The notes under the pieces were generated by a model that saw only the letters and a program-made list of their open reading frames with translations, was not told where the DNA came from and did not search any database. From Gordionus sp. m RMFG-2023 (taxonomy: Eukaryota > Nematomorpha > Gordioida > Chordodea > Parachordodidae): 64,000 nucleotides of DNA. Shown one piece after another: positions 52,601 through 61,600 of the stretch; the first letter of the stretch is position 1; every line of letters starts with the position of its first letter. The position numbers and the translations under genes are program-made. The DNA lies in assembly GCF_954871325.1 (NCBI RefSeq), contig NC_088778.1, positions 21,871,120 through 21,935,119 on the forward strand, written 5' to 3'.

Positions 52601-55600
52601 AGTTTATTAAAAAAAAAATAACCCTTTTTCTTAAAATATTTCGATTATTATTTTTTTTATTTTCATTAAATAATAAGAAATTTTCTAAAATTAAATAAAC
52701 TTAAAAAACGAATGCGTTTGTCAAGAAAAAAGGAACGCTTTCACGTTCAAAGTTTGTCAAAAATAAAAAGAACACCCGTTCATCATTTCTTCAAAAAAAA
52801 CGAACTTCGTTCATGATCGCGTTCATCGTTTATAAATTAAATTTTTTTTTGATTTTCAGATCTTTGCCTTATAAATACGAATATATTTTATATACTCCAT
52901 ATTTATTCAGATTACCTTATAATTTTTAGAACCCTTAGGCCACAAAATTAGACATCTTATAAACGAGGCCAACAATTAACTTATATATTTTTTATTTTCA
53001 TTTTAGTTTTTTTTTAGTTTATAGAATGGAAGGGTGAGCTGGCTACGAATAAGTGCCCCCACATCAGATCAAATGGGATTTTGGAAAAGGATGGATTGAT
53101 TACAGTCGTTATTATGAAGGCGTATGTGGGACAGGTTACCCGTTTTTTATAAGGATTTATTCATATCAATAAAAAGGGAAAGCGACTCATTTGTATTTTA
53201 ACTTTAGGTTAGCTACCTGTTTTATAAACACATCAGACAACAAAAATAAATTCACCGGAAGCACCGTTGAAGAAACGTTAGGAAAGAGGGGAAAAAATTT
53301 TAAGAGGGAACAAGTTTTAGGAACACCAAATTTTTCCTATTTTAGTTGTTTTCGTTCTATTCTACCTTAATTGCACCTTTCTTGAACCTTTTTTAAAAAT
53401 GAAGATGATCGCAGTTTCCTTATTTCATTTTATGTCTGATCACTTAAATATCGATATATTTTTCTTTTACTTTTTTTGATAACTTAATATGAAAATGTAG
53501 CAATCACCTTTGAATAAATAATTATTATGCATATAAATTTGAATTGTGTGAATATAACTAAATTGCTTTATTTATTTTTGTGTATAAATTATTAAGTAAA
53601 AATTGTTATAATTTGTTAATTAGTTAAAGTAAAATTGAAGTTAGAATCCTTGTGTTTAGTATAAAGGATTTTAAACCCTTGTCGACAATAGGACCATACT
53701 CCCCGAGTTTAGAATCGGTTCCCCTTTGCTATTGTTCTTTTTCAAATATATACCCATCTATGAGATGAACATGTCATTTTATTTATTATATTTAGTTTAT
53801 ATATAATTTGATTAAATTTAAGAAAACAAGGGATACATTATTCACTATTAGAAATTGACTTGAAATAAAAAGAGATGATCGAAAAAATTTTGTTTCTAAA
53901 TCAAGTGTATCCCCATTAGCGGCGAAACATATATTAAACAGGTTTATGAAACCTATAATTATCATTATAGTATCTCCTTTTACTTTAATATACCGCACGG
54001 GGACGAACCCTCTCCTAACTATTATTTTTATTTTACGGAGGTAACTTAAAGTATTTTATTGTTTTATTTTTTGATGCGTTCATCTAATAGGTTGTTAACC
54101 TAAAGATAAAGTACAAATTAGTGGCCAAGTTTTTTCCCTCTTTTTTTAATTTTAGATTCTGGGTTCTATTATTGATATGACTAAATTCCTAACGAAAACG
54201 GATTCCCTTACCCTAATACCGGTGATAACGAACATCTTTGATCCCTCCCCTTCCATCTCGTGGGACCTGACATGGAGGTACTATAAGTCGAACCCTATGC
54301 TTATAACCTATATTTTTAATTGAGTTCTTTTTAAAATTACAATTTTAATAGCAAGTAATACGATGAAAAACCTTTCCCTTGCCAATTTATATAATATACA
54401 TAATATATAATAAGGAAAATTTGAAGACTCAATCATCCCAAATCGCAACTCCCCCTATACATTCGACTCCTTCGCCTTCAATGACTCCCTCTAACTCTTC
54501 CTCAGGCTCTTCCAATATTGTCACAACGCCTCAACCCCAATTGACTCAACAGCAATTACAGCAACAAAAAGTCAGCATCAATGCTGTTTGTTCACTTTTA
54601 GATACGCTGAGCTATACTGGTCTTTTGGGGAAATTGTGTGGCGCACCTAAGGAAAGCGTGGCTAGCAAACGAGAAAAAAGTTTTGATTAAAAAAATATGC
54701 TTGGCTATCTAAGGGGAGTAATTTAGTGTAGGGTTTAGGGTTGAGTAATAATTTTTTTAATTGTATAATTTTTATGTAAATTAATAAATATGATATTTAA
54801 GATATTTAAGTAGTTGAGGAAATAGTGTTGTTAAAAAAATATCTGTGACTAGTTAAATTTTTTAAATATATCGACAAAAATAACAGATGTTAATTAAATA
54901 TGAAGCTCATTCCTTATCTTTATATATGATGAGTTCCCAAATTTATTTTATTTTAAATGCAAGCCTCGCGTATTTCAAGCCCTCATTTAGAACGTTAGTT
55001 TAATGGAACCTTATTTTTTTTGGGGGGGGGGGGAATATCCAGCCTTTTAGACGCCAATTTTGATAAAAATTTAATGTAAAATTAAATAAAAGCCCAATTT
55101 TAAAAGCAAATACTACATATGGTATACATTTTTTGGTGCAAATAAATATTATATTATGATATTATTTTTTTCAGTGTAAAATTATTCATGATATTTTATT
55201 TCGGTCGTGACTAAAACTGACGCCCGTGATACTCCTTATTATCTCAATATTACTTATATTAATTTTGAAAAAAAAATCAGAAAATGCTACGTTGTGCATT
55301 ATAGATACAATAATTTGTAATAGAATTTTAATTGATGGTTTTATCTTTTTACAAATAATTTTAATTTATCTTTAAAATTAAAACAAATGAATTTATTAAA
55401 TTGTTCTCAATAACAATGGTGGAGAAGGACTAATCTAAGCTTAAGCGAGGCTCTTGGGACTTACTCACAAAAAACTGCAGATATCCCTATATCTTTTTTT
55501 AAATTACGGAAATACACATAGGACCTGGTCTGCTAGTCTCTGATTTATATAAAATAACTTTTCTCACTAGTTATTGATAAGGTTGATCATATTTTGGAAA

Positions 55601-58600
55601 TATAACTACAATTCATGGATGATAGGATATCATGCCTGAATGACGATATTGATGGGCTTTGAGTCCTGAAGATTTACTTTTAAAAAGTAACTAATAATTG
55701 TATTTAGTTACATTTCAAAAGCAATTTTTAACAAATTTGGAAAAGTTGAAGAAAGGCATATAAGTATCACTTGATACTAATTAGCTATAGATAGCCAAGA
55801 TATTGAATATCATTAACTATTTATTTTTTTTTACAAAGGAAACCCTTCTATTTCAAATTTCTAAAAATATTTCAAATTATATATTTTTTAAAACCTGTTT
55901 CCTCCCCTCAAAAGTATCCGCGAATATTGATTTTCCTGAAGTCCATAACCCTCAATCTCCTCGATTAAATAGAGCAGCTGGTGAACGTCTAAATTTTAAA
56001 CAATTATCCAAAGTTCTCAATTGGTGCCTCCTAAATTCTCTTCCGTCCACCCCTTCTAATTTACAATGTGATTTATCGCCAAACTATCAACTAGCACCTT
56101 CAATGCCCGAAAATTGTCTCCCATCTCATGGAAATATTAATAATTCTTTACTTTACAAAGCTTATGGTATCAAGATAGGTAAAGCCGTTAGAAGTTTTAC
56201 TAGTCGACTGGTGAAATTGGCCCCTACCACCCATTGCAACGCATTTTTAACTTCTCAACATTCTTCAATTCTCTCCAATACTTCTAAAATTACCTTTTAC
56301 CCGATCGAACTCGAAGATTATTACGGAAAAATAACCTTGATTATCGGGGAATATCTGGGCTCGCTCGAAAAGTTATTATTTTTTATATTTTCGTTAATTA
56401 TAAATATACTAATATAATTTTAGTTTTTCATTTAATATTTTTTTTTTAAAGAAATTGTTTGATATTTTCTTCTATTTATTCAGAATTCATGGTAATCAAC
56501 TCCCCATTCTACACCATATTCTCTCCCTTTTGAGTTATTGCTGTGAGGGAAACCCACATTTTGTGGACAGATACATACCGTCTTTCATGAGAGTGTTTCA
56601 AAAGATAGTGAAAGATCACATATCCTCCTGTTCTATGCAATCCTCTTCTCCTCCAGAAACCGCGTCTTCTCCATTCTCAATCAATTCTTCCCCAGTCACC
56701 TATAATGATTCTCGTAAATATAAAATCTCTACTGGAATTATTTTAGCGCTATGCTCCTTCTTGTATTTTAAATAAGATTGGTTACTTATTGAGAAAAATA
56801 ACAGTAATAGATCTAGATTTTTGGGTCTTGATTAGATATTGTCTCGGCCGGTAAAGATTTTTGAAAGGATTTTTTGACCTGGTCTATAATTGTTTTTTTA
56901 ATGGCCCGTCCCCTAAAATAATCTTGGATAGGTGCTCGGCCTGTAAAAGAATTTTGCTCATGTTGCCGGGCCTGGCATGTAATTATTTTTTTATAGGATA
57001 AAATAATATTTTAACCTTTAAAATAATTCCGGGCCTGCCGGTAAAAATATTTTTTACAGGCCCGAGATATTTTGCACAAATTGCTAGGCGCTATTTTATT
57101 TTTATATTTGTAGATCTCTAGTTATTTTATTTTAAAGTAAGTTGATTAGGTATTTTGAAAAAATACATTTATTGAATTATTTCGAGCACGACATATATTA
57201 TGAGGTATTAATCCCAAATCCGACTCAATCCGATTTCTTAATATGATGACACTTCGTTTTATTTAAATATTTTACCCCGCTACCTGAGCACATTTTATTA
57301 CTTTTTTGCTCTTAAAGAAAAAGCAAAATATTCATACTGAATTTACCAGATAAATATTTTAATTGTTATAATTTATACAAGTAATAAAGCCAAGGGACTG
57401 TATCATCCAATGCCTAGATCTGATCAAAAATCGTTTGATCATAATGAGTAATGAGATGAGGAAGAACTTTGTGGGAAACATTTTGATTGGTTTAATCGAA
57501 AAATCTACCGACACTAAATTGATAGAATTTATCATTGGATTAGTAGGGGAATGGCTTCAAAATAAAGTACTTGTAAATAATTCAGTATAATATATAAAAT
57601 ATAAGTAAACGAGGATAGGATATAAAATACAAGTATTAAGCAGGGGCTTATTATATAATGATTCTTCGAAGGAGCAGATATTTCTATTTTAAACCAAATT
57701 TCAATATTAATTTTTTAACATATTTTTATTTAATTTTATTTTATGGAAATAAAAAAAATTATTAAATATTAACAAAAAAATATAATTAACAAAATATAAT
57801 ATATATCAAAAAAAGCAAAATTATTAAATTAGTTTAAGATGTATTTTAAATGAATTTGAATAAATTTATTTAACAATTTTTAAATGAAAATATTTCATAT
57901 TTAGGATCGTCTAGTTTCCAGTATAGTTAATCAAGCACCTTCTCTTAGAGAAAAATCTATCATATTAGTTAAATTGACTCATTGTATTGAAAAACGTTTC
58001 AATGATGTCCAATGCTTGAAATACAAATTTTTGGAACTTATTCTTTTTGTTTATCAAGATGAAGAGTTGAGGTAAAACCCTTTTTTGAACTACATTTATA
58101 TTTATGTATAATAAATATAAAAACAATTAAATATTAATAATTAGATGTTTATCGATTACTTCTTACATATGAGAAGTGAACATCAATAATTTTTATTTAC
58201 TTATAGCTTATCTAGTTCTTGGATCTTTTAACTTCGTGACGATAAATATAAACTCGTTTGTATTTCCTTTTATTTGCAAGAGACGAAAATTGTCTGATAG
58301 AATTGACCTATCTCTCTTATATTGCTTCCAATTGAGCATTAGTTTTTTTTTATTTAAAAAGTTATAACGCCATTACTTCTAAACTGAAACGTTTTTTCTA
58401 AAATATTTTTTAAATTTAAGCGATTTTAAAAAAAATTTTAACTTTACAAAAGATAAAATTATTATGCATATATTTTATGTTGAAAAAAAAAATAATGTTA
58501 TATCAACATTATCTGTAAACATTTTTTATTTATTATAAATTAAAAATATGCCGTCAATTTTTTTTAACCTTTAAAATGAAATAAATTTATTTTATATACT

Positions 58601-61600
58601 AATAACAACAACAGTGTATATTTCCCAAAATATTATTATAGCCAAACCCCGAAACTGATATATTTTACAAGAATATTATTTGGCATTATTTAAAATTGTT
58701 ATTTTTATGCAATAAGCTCGACTGAATTGACCTCTAAATTAGAGTCGGCTTACCTATCAGGCCTTCGTTGTTGGAATCCAGTGTTGAGACAAAAGTTTTT
58801 CGACCATTTTCATAAAAATATAGGGCTCAGCGTTTATGACCGCCTTTTCTACATAGTTTCCTGCCAAAATTGGGAGACCCTGGGTTCTCATTTTTGGATC
58901 AAACAGTGCATACAAGTCAATAAAAAAAATTAATTTATATTATTAAGGAACAATTATTTTATATTGCTATTTGTCAGGACCCCATAGCACGATGGGGAAG
59001 GGGTGCTAATCAATTTGCTATTTGAAATCTCCTGGGGGGAGGGTACCCTCTTATTCATCAGTCATCATATAAGTCAGTATTGAATCATTTTATATTTTAG
59101 GCATCAAGGAGGTCTCATTATAATTGGCTTAAGGAGATGGGGGGGGGTCTGAGGGTTATGTTATTTACAAAGAATTTCCAAATTGAAATTATAAATGATT
59201 AGGATGTTGATTTAAAAATTATCTCACCTCAATGATATTTTTCATTTTGAAAATAAAAAAAATAGTTGATTCTAATGCTCTCTGACCAAGATTGTTATTT
59301 TAAAAATTTAACGCCTTCAATGACTTTACCCAGCATAAGCTCTGTTTTTCAAGAGGATTTTTACGCCACAAAATTGACCAAAGACGAAACTCAAACTATT
59401 GATAACTTTATGTCGGCTGTTATTTATAATAATGGTGGCAATATTAATTCCAATGATGGAGCCAAAAATTTCGCTACTTTATGTATTTTAAATAACGGAA
59501 ATATGAATCTGAACACTATTTCAGCCAACAACAATCAATTGTTAGAGGATTTAATTAGCAATTCCAGTTCATCCAACTCTGATTTGGCCTCCGCAGAATA
59601 TGTATAATTAAAATTTTCATTTTCACAATATATATGTTTTTTTTATCGATTTACATTAAATCTTTTGCATTGAAATGTTAACAAATCACCCTATTATCTA
59701 AGAGAAAGGAAAACATTGTTCTAATTATTATATGTATGTTAGGAAAACTTTGATATCGAAGGGATGATAGAGAAAATTAATGAACAACCCCTTTCCTTCC
59801 CACACGCGACATCGGAGCATCATAAACCACGAAATATTAATAATAATGATGAAAATAGTAGACCTACATCTTTATCCTGTCAACCAGGCATCAATGGTTT
59901 GAACAGACTACTAGCCAAAGAGATAAAATTTGTGATGGACCTTCAAAGGAGTAAAGGGTCCCTTCAAAACGCCTTTTGCGTTCCGCTCATCAATTTATGT
60001 CACCAATCTTCTAAACTAAGCGAATACTTATGGATTCAACTATTGCCCCGTATTTGGGATACCTTAGACAACGAACAAAAAAGGGTTCGACCTGCTTAAA
60101 TCTACAGGTAAGCAGGTAGAATGAAGGGACACGTGACTCTTGTTTGTTATTTAAATTATCTCGTGTGATTCGCTTGTAAGATTTATCTTAATGATCCCTC
60201 ATTTAACTTAATGATTATCACGTGTCCTGTCAATTTACCTTCTTACCAATTTATTTATAAATCTCCGATTTATGGGATTGCTCTCTATCTCTTAATTTTT
60301 CATTTTAGATACTTTATTTATTTAAGATTTCATCTTTCTCACTGCTTGCTGGCATCCGACAATCTAATCATTTATATAAAATGTTTATTGCTAAAATATT
60401 AAATCAAATTGAAAAGAATCTTAGGTCGCACATTTACAAAAAATTTTATATTTTAAAATAAAGATTATATTTAAAGTATATATTTCAAACTCCGGTTCAT
60501 TTTAAAAAAATTATGTTTCTTTCCAGTTTTGGGAACATTCCTGAAAAAAATTAATCTTTAATCATTACATCTAAATATGATATGATTATAATTTATAATA
60601 TCTTTCAGATAAATATAAGATTTTTTTTTAAAAAAAATGCAATTTACATTCGTTATGAGCAAATTAACAATCCACTACCGATTTTAAGTCGATAAAATAT
60701 CATTTTATTAAGCCACTCCTTTTGAACAAGCTAGATATACTTTTAGATAATATACACTTGCACGTTGCCGATTTAATAATTTAAATGCAACCTTATTATA
60801 CAGAATCTATCCCAAGAGTTTCAATTGTTTTTTCTAAGTGGAACTCATATCGTTCAAAAAGATTGTCACCCCAGTGTCATCAACGTTTTTTTTGAAGCCT
60901 TTTCTCGGTGTCGACCTCAAGTTTATTTACAGCCTTCAATTATCAAGGTTTATATTTAAATATTTAAAATAATATGTATTTAATGGAAATTTATTTTATA
61001 AACTATTTACACATTTTATTACCTTACCTACTCCATTTTATTTTACTTAATTATCTAGAAATAATGAGAAAAATTGACTTATACTCAATGCAAATAATTA
61101 AAATACTAATATTTATTAATATTTCATCGTTAATAAAAAATCAGTATCTAGGTAAGGCTCACAATCTATGGTACACGGCATTGTTAGCTTTGGAAGAGAT
61201 GTACAACAAAGAGGAAAAAAAAGAAGTCGAAGGCAAGGATCAAAAAAAAGAATCACTCATCATCTTGCAACATTCAAAACGCAAAATTGAAGACGCTTTC
61301 GAATTTCAACCGGAGAATTTGGATCAAGATAAACCTATACTCACTCTTTTCCAGGTTTTAATTGTGTTCTCGGGGAAGGAGGAGTGAGATTTGTTAAAAA
61401 AAATTAAGCTCTCAGGCAAATTTAATAAGAGAAATCACTAAGAATTATAATTTGAAAAAAACTTTCTAAGAATAATAAATGATATGCTTAAAATAATTTT
61501 AAAAAGTTCTTAAATGCTAAGAGTTTAAGCTATTATTTTGTTTCAGAAGATAACTAGGAATATAGAATTAGTTTTAATTATACAATGCAATCACATGAAA

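Larger units (their letters stand above)
51672..54414 (+). other. TRRAP intron 42 (2.7 kb) with orphan exon-like segments
   Basis: Mostly AT-rich, including repeated gaacgcattca/gaacg words at 51,880-51,920 and 52,710-52,830. Two less AT-rich open segments have splice-like borders: 53,030-53,139 and 54,158-54,276 (listed separately). They are not needed to match human TRRAP, because exon 42 joins exon 43 in phase 0. Confidence 0.6.

Noticed and set aside
60102-60113. Strong donor (acaggtaagc) as the end of TRRAP exon 50
   Set aside because: An in-frame stop precedes it. The weaker donor at 60,085 gives the frame that matches exon 51.
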